Positions 44,426 through 53,178 are shown, counted from the stretch's first letter. The stretch: DNA of 64,000 nt from DLAJ01 sp023663615 (GCA_023663615.1 JAMPHA010000001.1:62001-126000), one strand, 5' to 3'. Notes: generated by a model not told the origin, from the letters alone. Made by a program: numbers and translations.

Positions 44426-45789
44426 TGGGCGTGATGCCGGTAAACCGGCTGTTGTTAAGCATGTCGCTTCCGATGATGCTGTCCATGCTCGTGCAGGCGC
44501 TCTATAATATTGTAGACAGTATTTTTGTATCCAAGATCAGTGAGGATGCGCTGACAGCCGTGTCGCTCGCATTCCCGATCCAGACGCTGATGATCGCTTT
44601 TTCGGTCGGAACCGGCGTAGGCGTCAATGCGCTGCTTTCGCGTTCTCTCGGTGAAAAAAATACGGAGCGCGCCAATCAGGTGGCAACGAACGGCATTTTT
44701 CTCGCGTTTGTCGGATACGTTCTTTTTGTATTGATCGGCATCTTTGTGACGGATCCTTTTTTCAGAACACAGACCAGTGCACAGGAAAACAGTGAGCTGA
44801 TTATGCGTTATGGCACGACTTATCTGCGCATTTGCTGTGTCTGCTCGATCGGTCTGTTTGTGCAGGCGATGACGGAGAAGCTGTTACAGTCTACGGGCAA
44901 GACCGTACTTGCCATGGTTACCCAGATGACGGGCGCGGTCATCAACATTATTCTTGATCCGATCCTGATCTTCGGCTATTTCGGACTGCCGCGCATGGGC
45001 GTGGCAGGAGCTGCGACCGCGACAGTCATCGGGCAATGTGTGGCGGCGGTGCTTGCCGTAATCCTGAATCAGTTAAAAAATAAGGAAATCTGTGTGAGCT
45101 TCAGACAATCTCCCGTGAATCCGCGTATGATCGGGGAAATATACAGGGTCGGGGTTCCGTCCATCGTTATGCAGGCAATCGGTTCGGTCATGACTTACGG
45201 CATGAATCTGATCTTAATGTCGTTTTCCTCGACGGCGGCCGCGGTATTCGGCGTTTACTTTAAGCTGCAAAGCTTTGTGTTCATGCCGGTGTTCGGCTTA
45301 AATAATGGAATGGTGCCAATCATTGCCTATAATTATGGCGCGGGAAAGCGGGGCAGGATGATTAAGACCATCAAGCTGAGTATCGTGTATGCGGTCGGGA
45401 TGATGGCAGTCGGATTTTTGGTGTTCCAGATCATACCGGACAAGCTGCTCCTGCTGTTTGAGGCATCGGAGGAAATGTTGAAGATCGGTATGCCGGCGCT
45501 GCGCGCCATTAGCTGCTGTTTTATTTTTGCGGGATTCAGTATTGTGGTCGGTTCCGTATTCCAGTCGCTTGGCAAGGCGTTTTACAGTATGATCGTATCC
45601 ATTGCGAGACAGCTTTTGGTGCTGCTGCCGGCAGCGTATATTCTTGCAAAGATGTTCGGGCTGAACGCCGTATGGTATTCGTTCCCGATCGCCGAGCTGA
45701 TCTCGTTAGGGCTTTCCACGATCTTCTTTGTCCATATTTACCGCACGATCATTAAGCATGTAAGGGATGAGGAAACGCGGGTGATGTGA
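44296..45789 (+). CDS. MATE family efflux transporter with charged repeat N-terminus
   Basis: 497 residues from the ATG at 44296 after GGAGAGAAC. The first 45 residues are KETGKE-type repeats encoded by an A-rich minisatellite; the twelve-helix MATE core begins at GVMPVNRLLLSMSLPMMLSM and runs to the end (VGVPSIVMQAIGSVMTYGMN starts the second half). Multidrug or cation antiporter. The repeat extension is cytoplasmic and has no known role. Confidence 0.92.
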   Translation: MAGRETGKEMEKETGKEIEKETEKETGKETGKEIRKETGKENKMGVMPVNRLLLSMSLPMMLSMLVQALYNIVDSIFVSKISEDALTAVSLAFPIQTLMIAFSVGTGVGVNALLSRSLGEKNTERANQVATNGIFLAFVGYVLFVLIGIFVTDPFFRTQTSAQENSELIMRYGTTYLRICCVCSIGLFVQAMTEKLLQSTGKTVLAMVTQMTGAVINIILDPILIFGYFGLPRMGVAGAATATVIGQCVAAVLAVILNQLKNKEICVSFRQSPVNPRMIGEIYRVGVPSIVMQAIGSVMTYGMNLILMSFSSTAAAVFGVYFKLQSFVFMPVFGLNNGMVPIIAYNYGAGKRGRMIKTIKLSIVYAVGMMAVGFLVFQIIPDKLLLLFEASEEMLKIGMPALRAISCCFIFAGFSIVVGSVFQSLGKAFYSMIVSIARQLLVLLPAAYILAKMFGLNAVWYSFPIAELISLGLSTIFFVHIYRTIIKHVRDEETRVM

Positions 45790-45860
45790 TTGCGGCGTTG
45801 AAAGACGGTGGAATGCAATGCTGACGAATGCGGGAATCGCAGATCAGGGAGGGCGTGCGT

Positions 45861-47012
45861 ATGAAGCGTTTTCTGTTATTACTCTCTACCATATTTTTAT
45901 TTGTGTGTACCGGTTGCGGGGAGGACGCGGAGCGAACCGTGCAGGGACAGAATGCACCGGAGCAGAATGAGCAGGAGACCGTGCAGGGGCAGAGCGAGTC
46001 GGAACAAGGTGTGCGGGAGCAGGACGAATCGGAGCAGATCGGGCAGGAGACTGCGCAGGAGCAGGACGCAGTGGGGCAGAGCGGGTCGGAGACTGCGCGG
46101 GAACAGGACGTAGCGGAGCAGAGCGGGTCGGAGACTGCGCAGGGACAGGACACATCAGAACAGAGTGGACCGGCGCAGGACGGATCGGAGGATGCGGTTC
46201 TCATCACAACGGAGGCGTCCCTTGCGGACGGAAGGGCACTGACGCTTGCGGTTGTGGGAAAAAAGATAAGCGAAAATTTTTACGGAGTCAGCGAGGTCCG
46301 CGTTTATGACGGGGATGTGTTAATCCAAACTGTTTTTGTAGCGGATGCGATTGCGGCATATGAAAGAGGGACGTTCTTATCGGAGGATCCGGAAGGAATA
46401 CAGCCGGACGGAAGCGGAGAATTGTCGGCGGACGAAAGGAACGAATTGCCGGAGTACATGAAATATACGGAGTGCTGGTCAATAGAGGACACAATAGCGG
46501 TGTTAGACTTTAATTTTGACGGGAACGCGGATTTCGGGCTGTTCGGGTGGGTACCAAACAACACGATCCCCTATTATTATTGGGCATGGGATGAAGCCGC
46601 GGGGCAGTACGCTTATGTCTTTACCTTGCAAGGCGTTGAGGTGCATCCGGAAGCGGGAGAAGTGTCAGCCGGATACAAATCGGGAGCGGCGGGCTCGCAG
46701 CACACGACGGACTATTTTGTGCCGGATGGGGACGGGGAGCTTTATATGGTCCGCCGGGAGATTTTGGACTGGAAGCAATCGGCGGATGGCGAGCGTCCGG
46801 CGCTGGAAATCTGGGTGCCGCGGGATGGTGTGGAAATTTCGGCAAGAGCGGTATCGTACTCGGGTCTTGAAGATGAGTTGGTTTTGGTGCGCAGGGAAAT
46901 TCCGACAGCGGAGGTTCATGACGATAACACCGTTTCTTATTTTACGGAAATCTGGGAACTCAGGGACGGCACGCTGCAGTTGACGGGCAGGGAAGAATTT
47001 GGCTGCGAATAA
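45861..47012 (+). CDS. Lipoprotein with Gln/Glu/Ser repeat linker
   Basis: 383 residues from the ATG at 45861 after AGGGAGGG. Signal peptide with lipobox FVCTGC. Residues 27-115 are 14-residue repeats (GSETAREQDVAEQS and variants). The globular part (residues 115-383) contains DTIAVLDFNFDGNADFGLFG, similar to a motif of surface lipoproteins that follow a calcium-loop-like DxNxDGxxD pattern, and ends in a beta-rich region. Family not recognised beyond this. It lies 72 bp after the MATE gene. Confidence 0.65.
   Translation: MKRFLLLLSTIFLFVCTGCGEDAERTVQGQNAPEQNEQETVQGQSESEQGVREQDESEQIGQETAQEQDAVGQSGSETAREQDVAEQSGSETAQGQDTSEQSGPAQDGSEDAVLITTEASLADGRALTLAVVGKKISENFYGVSEVRVYDGDVLIQTVFVADAIAAYERGTFLSEDPEGIQPDGSGELSADERNELPEYMKYTECWSIEDTIAVLDFNFDGNADFGLFGWVPNNTIPYYYWAWDEAAGQYAYVFTLQGVEVHPEAGEVSAGYKSGAAGSQHTTDYFVPDGDGELYMVRREILDWKQSADGERPALEIWVPRDGVEISARAVSYSGLEDELVLVRREIPTAEVHDDNTVSYFTEIWELRDGTLQLTGREEFGCE
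45940..46185 (+). repeat. 42-bp minisatellite in the lipoprotein gene
   Basis: Imperfect in-frame copies, best seen in GSETAREQDVAEQS and GSETAQGQDTSEQS. Confidence 0.75.
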
Positions 47013-47130
47013 ATGGCATGATCGTCCGGACGCACGGGCGGAATTTATTTCCGCGATCTCTTTACAAAATCAGATGTGATATGGTATGATGACTAAGCTG
47101 CCGTGAAAAAGAAATACGGCGGACATATTT

Positions 47131-47210
47131 GCGGATATGGCGGAATTGGCAGACGCGCCAGATTTAGGTTCTGGTGGGAGACCGTGCAGGTTCAAGTCCT
47201 GTTATCCGCA
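47131..47210 (+). tRNA. tRNA-Leu (anticodon TAG)
   Basis: Acceptor GCGGATA/TATCCGC, anticodon stem CCAGA/TCTGG with loop TTTAGGT, a long variable arm. CCA is not encoded. Confidence 0.93.
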
Positions 47211-47272
47211 GTAGGTGGCGCAAGGAACGGTCCTTGCGGTTTCAACGAATGTTATTTTCTAAAAACAGACAG

Positions 47273-47304
47273 TAAAAGACCCCGTATTGCTACGAGGTCT
47301 TTTG
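47273..47304. terminator. Bidirectional terminator
   Basis: AAAAGACC and GGTCTTTT arms with an inner CGT/ACG pair; serves tRNA-Leu on the plus strand and the RNA candidate on the minus strand. Confidence 0.8.
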
Positions 47305-47414
47305 CTTTGAATGATTGAATGAAATAGGTGGGGTGACATTTCCCACATCTCCATCTAGGGTGACGGCTGCCCGTTCCGTCCTCTGCTTTCATTCAATATA
47401 TCTTATGCTCCGTT
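47273..47414 (-). ncRNA. Structured RNA candidate opposite the tRNA-Leu downstream region
   Basis: A minus-strand promoter (TTGACA at 47443-47448, TATAAT at 47421-47426, 16-bp spacer) starts a transcript near 47414. The transcript has an 11-bp closing stem (ATTGAATGAAA, complement of 47387-47397, with TTTCATTCAAT, 47314-47324), two inner hairpins and the terminator at 47273. A 46-codon frame (MKAEDGTGSRHPRWRCGKCH onward) also lies within it but lacks a ribosome binding site. Family not recognised. Confidence 0.5.
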
Positions 47415-47420
47415 GACCTT

Positions 47421-47448
47421 ATTATACAATAAGCCGATCAATTGTCAA
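47421..47448 (-). promoter_or_regulatory. Promoter of the minus-strand RNA candidate
   Basis: TTGACA, 16-bp spacer, TATAAT, overlapping the end of the PBECR-like gene. Confidence 0.75.
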
Positions 47449-47809
47449 GTCTCTTTAATGTGCCCTTCGATATGAAATTTTTTACGCGCTCAGGATTCAA
47501 TGTATAAAGAGAACGTGCATAATAGACATTTTGTAAACTTACGCGGATAGCTACTTTGACAAAATCTCCGTTTAGGATATACTCCTTTGTGAACTCAATA
47601 GAATTGTCTTTCAGATTTTTACCGACATAATCAGGATCAGATAGGATGGTTTCTATATCGGCGCTGTACTTTTCGAAATCACCGGGATGGGAAGTTTTCA
47701 TATGAGCGATATTGGAGTCTGATATGTAGATTGGCGTTCCGGCAGGAATATTCAGTCCCAGCGCTTCTATTATTTTCGGTGAAAAAGTACCAATTTTCTT
47801 TCGTGACAT
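47438..47809 (-). CDS. PBECR-like nuclease domain protein (orphan toxin candidate)
   Basis: 123 residues. The core SNIAHMKTSHPGDFEKYSAD, then ILSDPDYVGKNL and KVAIRVSLQNVYYARSLYTL, matches the PBECR pattern (His helix with HPxDFxKY, PDYVGK, then beta strands). These domains occur in phage polyvalent proteins and as standalone ribonuclease-like toxins. No antitoxin gene is adjacent. It lies alone between tRNA-Leu and the BlaI gene. Activity is inferred from the family. Confidence 0.6.
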   Translation of the reverse strand: MSRKKIGTFSPKIIEALGLNIPAGTPIYISDSNIAHMKTSHPGDFEKYSADIETILSDPDYVGKNLKDNSIEFTKEYILNGDFVKVAIRVSLQNVYYARSLYTLNPERVKNFISKGTLKRLDN

Positions 47810-47985
47810 ATGCAGTTATCAGATTTTCCTTTCTACAATTTAGAAAAATGATGATGGTAAAACGTATGATTTACGTCAATGTATGATAAAAGGACGCCCA
47901 AAATCAGTTTCTTTCAAAATTATATGTAGTTGTTTATAAAAAAGCAAGATGTTTCATGATAATCTGCCACGGCGTCAAAAATAAA

Positions 47986-48036
47986 TTGACAGCCCATTCT
48001 ACAGGATATAATATAAAGACATACTACAATGTGTAG
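47986..48036 (+). promoter_or_regulatory. Promoter and BlaI-type operator of the blaI-blaR pair
   Basis: TTGACA (47986-47991), then TAATAT 17 bp or TATAAT 15 bp downstream, followed by the palindrome CTACA-atg-TGTAG (48024-48036), which has the TACA/TGTA core of BlaI/MecI operators. It covers the start point. From 48040 to 48265 the leader is A-rich repeat sequence. Confidence 0.7.
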
Positions 48037-48039
48037 AGT

Positions 48040-48265
48040 GAGAAATAGAAAAGCAAAGAAGAAAAGAAGCATATAGGGATAGAATCACAGAACGGTAAAA
48101 CAGAAAACAAGACAGCGGGAAGGCAGAGCGATAAAACAACAAACGGCATTGCAGTAGAACAGCGAAACAGCAAAACAGCAAAACAGCAAAACGGCAGGAT
48201 AACAGAGGCATAAAATCATAAAATAGCAAGCAGGGAAGTAACAAGCAACAAATTAACAAAGACAG
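48040..48265 (+). repeat. A-rich low-complexity leader
   Basis: Repeated AAAACAGCAAAACAGCAAAACGGC-like units of 8-10 bp; no frame of interest. Confidence 0.7.
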
Positions 48266-48292
48266 AATAGCATGGCGAGGAGAGCGCGGCGT

Positions 48293-48652
48293 ATGTGTGA
48301 ATTGAGAATGGGGACGGCGGAAGCAAGATTTGCAGACATAATCTGGGACAATGAGCCGGTCGCATCGGGTGAGTTGGCGAAGCTGGCAAATAAGGAATTT
48401 GAGTGGAAAAAGACGACTTCGTTCACGGTATTAAAGAGATTGTGCGAGCGGGGGCTTTTTCAAAATCAGAACGGGATCGTCACATCTCTGCTTTCAAGAG
48501 AAGCGTTTTATGCGCGTCACAGCGAGCGATATGTAAGGGAAGCGTTCGGCGGTTCCCTGCCTGCTTTTTTGACGGCATTCGGCGCAGGAAAGAAGCTGTC
48601 GGACAGGGAGATCGATGAGATTCAAAAGATCATCGATTCAATGCGGGGGTGA
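48293..48652 (+). CDS. BlaI/MecI/CopY family repressor
   Basis: 119 residues from the ATG at 48293 after AGGAGAG. Winged helix with GTAEARFADIIWDNEPVASG, then KKTTSFTVLKRLCERGLFQN (recognition helix) and a C-terminal dimer domain with the protease-sensitive region. Represses its own operon through the CTACA/TGTAG site upstream and is released when the membrane peptidase encoded next is triggered. The spacing to the next gene is 4 bp. Confidence 0.93.
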   Translation: MCELRMGTAEARFADIIWDNEPVASGELAKLANKEFEWKKTTSFTVLKRLCERGLFQNQNGIVTSLLSREAFYARHSERYVREAFGGSLPAFLTAFGAGKKLSDREIDEIQKIIDSMRG

Positions 48653-48656
48653 GCGT

Positions 48657-50753
48657 ATGCTGGAACAGCTTTTCCTGAAAGTGATTGAAATGAGCAGGGC
48701 GGCGGGCATCATTATTGTGGTCGTAGTTCTTGTGCGTATGCTGCTGAAACAGTTTCCGAAATATATTTCTTATCTGCTTTGGAGCGTTGTTCTGTTCCGG
48801 CTTCTCTGTCCGTTTACTTTGGAATCCGGAATCAGTCCCGTTCCGAATCTGGAACCTGTTTTTGAAGAGTACCGGTCGGGCGGAACCGGCGCTTTGATAG
48901 GAAAAATGGAAGCGTCCGCCGTTCCGGGCAGTGGCAACACAGACAAAAATGTGCCAGAGAGCGGGCAAGGTACGCTGGGGCAAATCCTGCCCGCGCAAGG
49001 TGCGACAGAGCAAGGTGCGTCGGGCGGGATCATGTCCGGACAAAATACAGCGGAGCAAGGTGCGTCGGAGCAGATCACGCCTGCACAATTTCACGCGGGT
49101 GCGAATACAAAGACTGCAAAAGCCTTTCGGCAGGAACGATTTCTTTTTTTCGGAAAATATGTGTGGCTTTTAGGGATCGGTATCCTGCTTTTGTATTGTA
49201 CGGTCTCTCTCGTCCGGATCCGCAGAAAAGTAGCGGCGTCCATTCCGCTGAAGGGAAATATTTATATCACGGATGAAGGAGTGTCCCCGTTTGTCATGGG
49301 GATATGGAACCCTAAGATTTATCTGCCGGCGTGTTTGGGCGGGGAAGAGCGGGAATACATTATCTTACATGAAAAATTTCACATCAGACGTTTCGATCAT
49401 GTGACAAAGCCGCTGATGTTCGCCGCGTTGTGCGTACACTGGTTCAATCCGCTTGTATGGACCGCGTTTGTTCTTTTTTGCAGAGATATGGAAATGAGCT
49501 GCGACGAGGCGGTCATAAAAAGAATGGGCGAAGCGGTCAGAGCCGATTATTCCGCGTCCCTGCTGGCGCTTTCCACGCGGCGGCGTATCATCCGCACAAT
49601 CCCGGTGGATTTTGGCGAGGGAGATACAAAGAGCCGGGTCAAAAATCTGGCGGCATTCCGGAATACGCCAAAAGTGATCGCGGCAGTCCTGATTGTCGGA
49701 GTTGTCATTCTGATCGTATGTTTAGCATCCACCCGCAGGAGTGGAACGCTGGACGCGGGACAGCGCAAGGCGGAGGCTGGCGGGGAGGCGGAGAACGGGA
49801 TTCTGACAGTCGCAGATCGGGAAATGCAGGAGAAACCGAAGAAACTGGAAGTTTCAGTGGATATTACGGAACACTATATCACCCGTAAAGGCGATCCGTC
49901 CGAGCTTTATTATATTGACGAAAATCATGTATTATGGGGATGCGGAAGAAATGAATACGGACAATTGGGGCAGGGGACGCAGGATAATGATTTTCATGAG
50001 GACATGGTAAAGATTGCAGAGAATGTCGTTCATGTGGATTTTTCGCAAAGAGGATTTGTTATTTTTATCACAGAAGATCACAGACTTTATGGCATGGGAA
50101 ATGCCGCAGGCGGCGCCTTGCAGCAATATACCGAGTCTGATTGGAGTAAATACTTAAATGGTGAACGCTGTTATGTAAGCGAACCCTATTTACTTGCGGT
50201 GAATGTGGCGTATGCCTGCTGTGGCAGGGATGATATTGTCTGTCTGAAAGAAGACGGGACCGTATGGACATGGGGAACCGTTTATCAAGGATATTTTATT
50301 GCAAGACCCCAAAAGATTTTTGAAAGTGCAGTTTTGGTCACAGGCGGCTGGCATCATCATGCCGCATTGCTTCCGAACGGAACGGTCTGGACTTGGGGAT
50401 ATAATGAAGAAGGAAATTGCGGCGTTGCAGACCTTGGCTTGGTTGGCGAACCAACGATGGTCGCAGAAGATGTCGTGATGGTCTGGACGGACATTGCTGT
50501 GGACGGCTATTTGGAACTGGATGCTGAGAATCGCGCCATGGCATGGATGGGAAAGTTAAAGTATACAGAATATGACAGCATTGCAGAGTATGACGGCGGC
50601 TACCCCCAATTTTTGAATAATACGGTAATTCAAAAAGCAGACGGTTCGTACTGGGTATGCGGTGAGTATGTGGGTTCTGAAGAAAAGGCAGCGCACGGCC
50701 GAGAAGGTGATTATCCTGTCATTTGCACCCATGAGTTTTATCCGTGTGAGTAG
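48657..50753 (+). CDS. BlaR1-type M56 membrane metallopeptidase fused to an RCC1-like propeller
   Basis: 698 residues, four bases after the repressor gene. Residues 1-60 hold two membrane helices; 61-155 are a cytoplasmic or extracytoplasmic Gln/Gly/Ala repeat linker; 165-365 are the M56 zinc peptidase with HEKFH (His238, Glu239, His242), WFNPLVWTAF and MEMSCDEAVI (third ligand); a last helix at about 342-362. The remaining 300 residues outside the membrane are RCC1-like blades: VLWGCGRNEYGQLGQGTQDN, GTVWTWGTVYQGY, and GGWHHHAALLPNGTVWTWGY then NEEGNCG. BlaR1 normally carries a penicillin-binding sensor in this place, so a different signal is sensed. A dispersed element starts at its stop codon. 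Confidence 0.88.
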   Translation: MLEQLFLKVIEMSRAAGIIIVVVVLVRMLLKQFPKYISYLLWSVVLFRLLCPFTLESGISPVPNLEPVFEEYRSGGTGALIGKMEASAVPGSGNTDKNVPESGQGTLGQILPAQGATEQGASGGIMSGQNTAEQGASEQITPAQFHAGANTKTAKAFRQERFLFFGKYVWLLGIGILLLYCTVSLVRIRRKVAASIPLKGNIYITDEGVSPFVMGIWNPKIYLPACLGGEEREYIILHEKFHIRRFDHVTKPLMFAALCVHWFNPLVWTAFVLFCRDMEMSCDEAVIKRMGEAVRADYSASLLALSTRRRIIRTIPVDFGEGDTKSRVKNLAAFRNTPKVIAAVLIVGVVILIVCLASTRRSGTLDAGQRKAEAGGEAENGILTVADREMQEKPKKLEVSVDITEHYITRKGDPSELYYIDENHVLWGCGRNEYGQLGQGTQDNDFHEDMVKIAENVVHVDFSQRGFVIFITEDHRLYGMGNAAGGALQQYTESDWSKYLNGERCYVSEPYLLAVNVAYACCGRDDIVCLKEDGTVWTWGTVYQGYFIARPQKIFESAVLVTGGWHHHAALLPNGTVWTWGYNEEGNCGVADLGLVGEPTMVAEDVVMVWTDIAVDGYLELDAENRAMAWMGKLKYTEYDSIAEYDGGYPQFLNNTVIQKADGSYWVCGEYVGSEEKAAHGREGDYPVICTHEFYPCE
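48955..49075 (+). repeat. Minisatellite in the BlaR1-like linker
   Basis: Repeats of about 27-54 bp sharing GCAAGGTGC and GGAGCAAGGTGCGTCGG encode AEQGAS/TEQGAS copies. Confidence 0.7.
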
Positions 50754-50775
50754 ATTGAAAAATCGAAGATTTCAG
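50754..50775 (+). repeat. GATTGAAAAATC dispersed element, short copy
   Basis: TAG-ATTGAAAAATC-gaa-GATTT, beginning at the stop codon of the M56-RCC1 gene exactly as after sbcD. Confidence 0.7.
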
Positions 50776-50782
50776 ATACTCA

Positions 50783-50811
50783 TTGGCATATTTACGAATA
50801 TCTGATATGAT
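50783..50811 (+). promoter_or_regulatory. Promoter of the lipoprotein gene
   Basis: TTGGCA (50783-50788), 17 bp, TATGAT (50806-50811), about 105 bp before the GTG. Confidence 0.7.
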
Positions 50812-50917
50812 GAGCATAAATGTCAGATTACTGTCCGTGGAAAATCAGTCTCCGATTCAATAGGCGATTGCGAAACGCAAGCGCCTGCCAATTTAAGCGT
50901 GAAAGGAAGAAACAGCG

Positions 50918-51691
50918 GTGAAACAGACGCTTACGAAATGTCAAAATAGAAAACGGAGCATGTGCAGAATCCTTTTGTCTGTACTGCTGATTGCGCTGCT
51001 TTGCGCAGCGTCAGGCTGTGCAAAAGACGCTCAAACGGGAAGCGGTGTGCGCGATATTGTGCCGGAAAACGGGGCCGGTGCGGACGGTATGCCGGCGGAT
51101 GGGACGGACGGAAGTATCGGGACAGGCGGTGCAGGAACGTCCGGCGGAGCAGCAGACGGCGCGGGAATATCCGGCGGAGCAGGGAGTGCCGGAGCATCGG
51201 ACGGCGCGGGAACGTCCGGCGGCACGGGAACAGACGGTGAGCAGGAGACGGCGCAGGTCGGACAGCTTACCCTGACGCTCCCGGCAGGCTATCAGGAAGC
51301 GACCACGAGCGGGCTGTACCTCAATCAGAATTATCCGGAAGACCAGTCCAACGTGTATATTTATACGACGGAGAAAACAACGGATTTTGCGCAGGTGATG
51401 GCGGACGGCGCAGAACAGTTCATCCGATATTTGGCGGACGCATATGAACAGCAGTATGCGGAGAGACCGGAAATCACGCTCGTGCGGTACGAAGCGGCGG
51501 AAGTCGGGGGCAGAGCTGCTTATGTGGTGGAGCTTTCCTATGAACTGAAAGAGGTGCATTACGAGCAGCTTGAATATATCGTCGATGCGGACAAGACTTA
51601 TTATATTGCGTTTTCCCAAGTGGGAGCGGGTTCATGGATGGACGCGTTCCGCGCAAGTGCGGGGACGATGTTTTTTTCGGAAGAAGAATAG
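50918..51691 (+). CDS. Lipoprotein with Gly/Ala repeat linker
   Basis: 257 residues from a GTG after GGAAGAAACAGCG. Signal peptide with lipobox LCAASGC; residues 45-115 are Gly/Ser/Ala/Thr repeats (AGTSGGA, AGISGGA). The C-terminal 140 residues are a compact beta-rich domain (QLTLTLPAGYQEATTSGLYL, later YELKEVHYEQLEYIVDADKT). I recognise no family; the end resembles PsbP-like lipoprotein domains of Firmicutes. Its own promoter precedes it, so it is a separate unit. Confidence 0.65.
   Translation: MKQTLTKCQNRKRSMCRILLSVLLIALLCAASGCAKDAQTGSGVRDIVPENGAGADGMPADGTDGSIGTGGAGTSGGAADGAGISGGAGSAGASDGAGTSGGTGTDGEQETAQVGQLTLTLPAGYQEATTSGLYLNQNYPEDQSNVYIYTTEKTTDFAQVMADGAEQFIRYLADAYEQQYAERPEITLVRYEAAEVGGRAAYVVELSYELKEVHYEQLEYIVDADKTYYIAFSQVGAGSWMDAFRASAGTMFFSEEE
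51070..51245 (+). repeat. Gly/Ala-encoding minisatellite in the lipoprotein gene
   Basis: Overlapping in-frame units built on GGAACGTCCGGCGGAGCA. Confidence 0.7.
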
Positions 51692-51714
51692 AGGGAGATT
51701 CTTCCACTTTGTGC

Positions 51715-51743
51715 TTGTGTCCGCAGGAACGATTTGATATAAT
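51715..51743 (+). promoter_or_regulatory. Promoter of the phosphofructokinase gene
   Basis: TTGTGT (51715-51720), 17 bp, TATAAT (51738-51743) with a TG before the -10. Confidence 0.75.
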
Positions 51744-51821
51744 GAGAGCGATGTGGGCATACTGGCAGCAGATGCTGCCGGTTGCAGGTTGCAAAAATAA
51801 ACGATATAAGGAGAGGTCAAA

Positions 51822-53066
51822 ATGAAAGGTAATATTGTTGTTGGACAGTCCGGCGGACCGACCGCCGTCATCAATTCTTCCATCGCGGGCGTGTACGTGC
51901 AGGCAAAGAAGCTCGGCGTAAACAAGGTTTACGGTATGGTACACGGGATCGAGGGATTCTTAGAGGACAAGCTTTGCGATATGGATGAGTATTTCTCCGC
52001 TCCGGTCAATGTGGAGATCTTAAAGAGAACGCCTTCCGCATTTTTAGGTTCCTGCCGTTTCAAGATGCCGAAGATCGAGGGGCACGAGGATGTTTACGAG
52101 AAGGTATTTGAGATCATGGAGAAGCATGATATTGAGTGCCTGTTTTATGCGGGCGGCAACGATTCCATGGATACCGTAAAGATGCTTTCCGATTATGCGG
52201 CGGCACACGGAAAGAGCCAGCGTTTCATGGGCGTTCCGAAGACGATCGACAACGATCTTCCGATCACGGACCACTGTCCGGGTTATGGTTCCGCGGCAAA
52301 ATATATCGCGACATCCTTAAAGGAAGTCATCCGCGACAACGAGTCCTTCGGCGCAAAGAAGCCGACCGTATGTATCGTCGAGATCATGGGAAGAAACGCG
52401 GGCTGGCTGACAGCGGCGGCGGCGCTTGCAAAGGGAAGCGACTGCTCCGGCGCGGATGCGATCTATCTGCCTGAGAAAGTATTTGATATTGACGCATTCA
52501 TGGATAAAGTAAAGGAGCTTGGCGCAACCAAGAGTTCTGTCGTGATCGCGGTATCCGAGGGCGTTCATGTTGCAGACGGACGCTATGTGTGCGAGCTTGC
52601 AAACGAGAATGTAGCGGTTGATGCGTTCGGTCACAAACAGATGTCCGGCACGGCGGCTTATCTTGCGCAGCTTGTAGCGGCGCAGACCGGCTTAAAGACC
52701 CGCGCGATCGAGTTCTCCACCTTACAGAGGGCGGCGACGCACTTAGCTTCCTTAACGGATATTAACGAGGCGTTTCAGGCGGGGGCGGATGCGATGAAGG
52801 CGGCCGCAAACGGCGAGACGGGCAAGATGATTATTTTCACGAGAGACGGTGAGGATCCGTATGAGTGCGGCACCAGCTCTTATGATATTCATGAGATCGC
52901 AAACGTCGAGAGACATGTTCCCGACGAGTGGTTTACCGAGGATGGCACGAACTTAAACGAGAAGTATCTCGCGTATGCGCGTCCGCTCATCATGGGCGAA
53001 CTGACGCCGGTTTATGTGGACGGACTTCCGCGCCATATCGTCATGAAAGAATTATTCGAGAAATAA
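51822..53066 (+). CDS. pfp: Pyrophosphate-dependent phosphofructokinase
   Basis: 414 residues after AAGGAGAGG. Phosphorylates fructose 6-phosphate. Asp in YAGGNDSMDTVKML (where ATP enzymes have Gly in GGDGS) and Lys in VPKTIDNDLP (where ATP enzymes have Gly) both point to PPi as donor rather than ATP. The catalytic IVEIMGRNAGWLTAAAALAK motif is intact. Single gene with its own promoter and terminator. Confidence 0.93.
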   Translation: MKGNIVVGQSGGPTAVINSSIAGVYVQAKKLGVNKVYGMVHGIEGFLEDKLCDMDEYFSAPVNVEILKRTPSAFLGSCRFKMPKIEGHEDVYEKVFEIMEKHDIECLFYAGGNDSMDTVKMLSDYAAAHGKSQRFMGVPKTIDNDLPITDHCPGYGSAAKYIATSLKEVIRDNESFGAKKPTVCIVEIMGRNAGWLTAAAALAKGSDCSGADAIYLPEKVFDIDAFMDKVKELGATKSSVVIAVSEGVHVADGRYVCELANENVAVDAFGHKQMSGTAAYLAQLVAAQTGLKTRAIEFSTLQRAATHLASLTDINEAFQAGADAMKAAANGETGKMIIFTRDGEDPYECGTSSYDIHEIANVERHVPDEWFTEDGTNLNEKYLAYARPLIMGELTPVYVDGLPRHIVMKELFEK

Positions 53067-53142
53067 GGATTCGCGTGGGGACACCTTTTCCAAAGAGGCG
53101 GGATGTTTCCGCATGAGAAAAATCCGTACAGGAAAACGAACG

Positions 53143-53178
53143 AAGAGTCAGGGCATGTCAAAAGCCTTGGCTCTTTTT
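53143..53178 (+). terminator. Terminator after the phosphofructokinase gene
   Basis: AAGAGTCAGGGC and GCCTTGGCTCTT arms with a T6 run. Confidence 0.85.
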
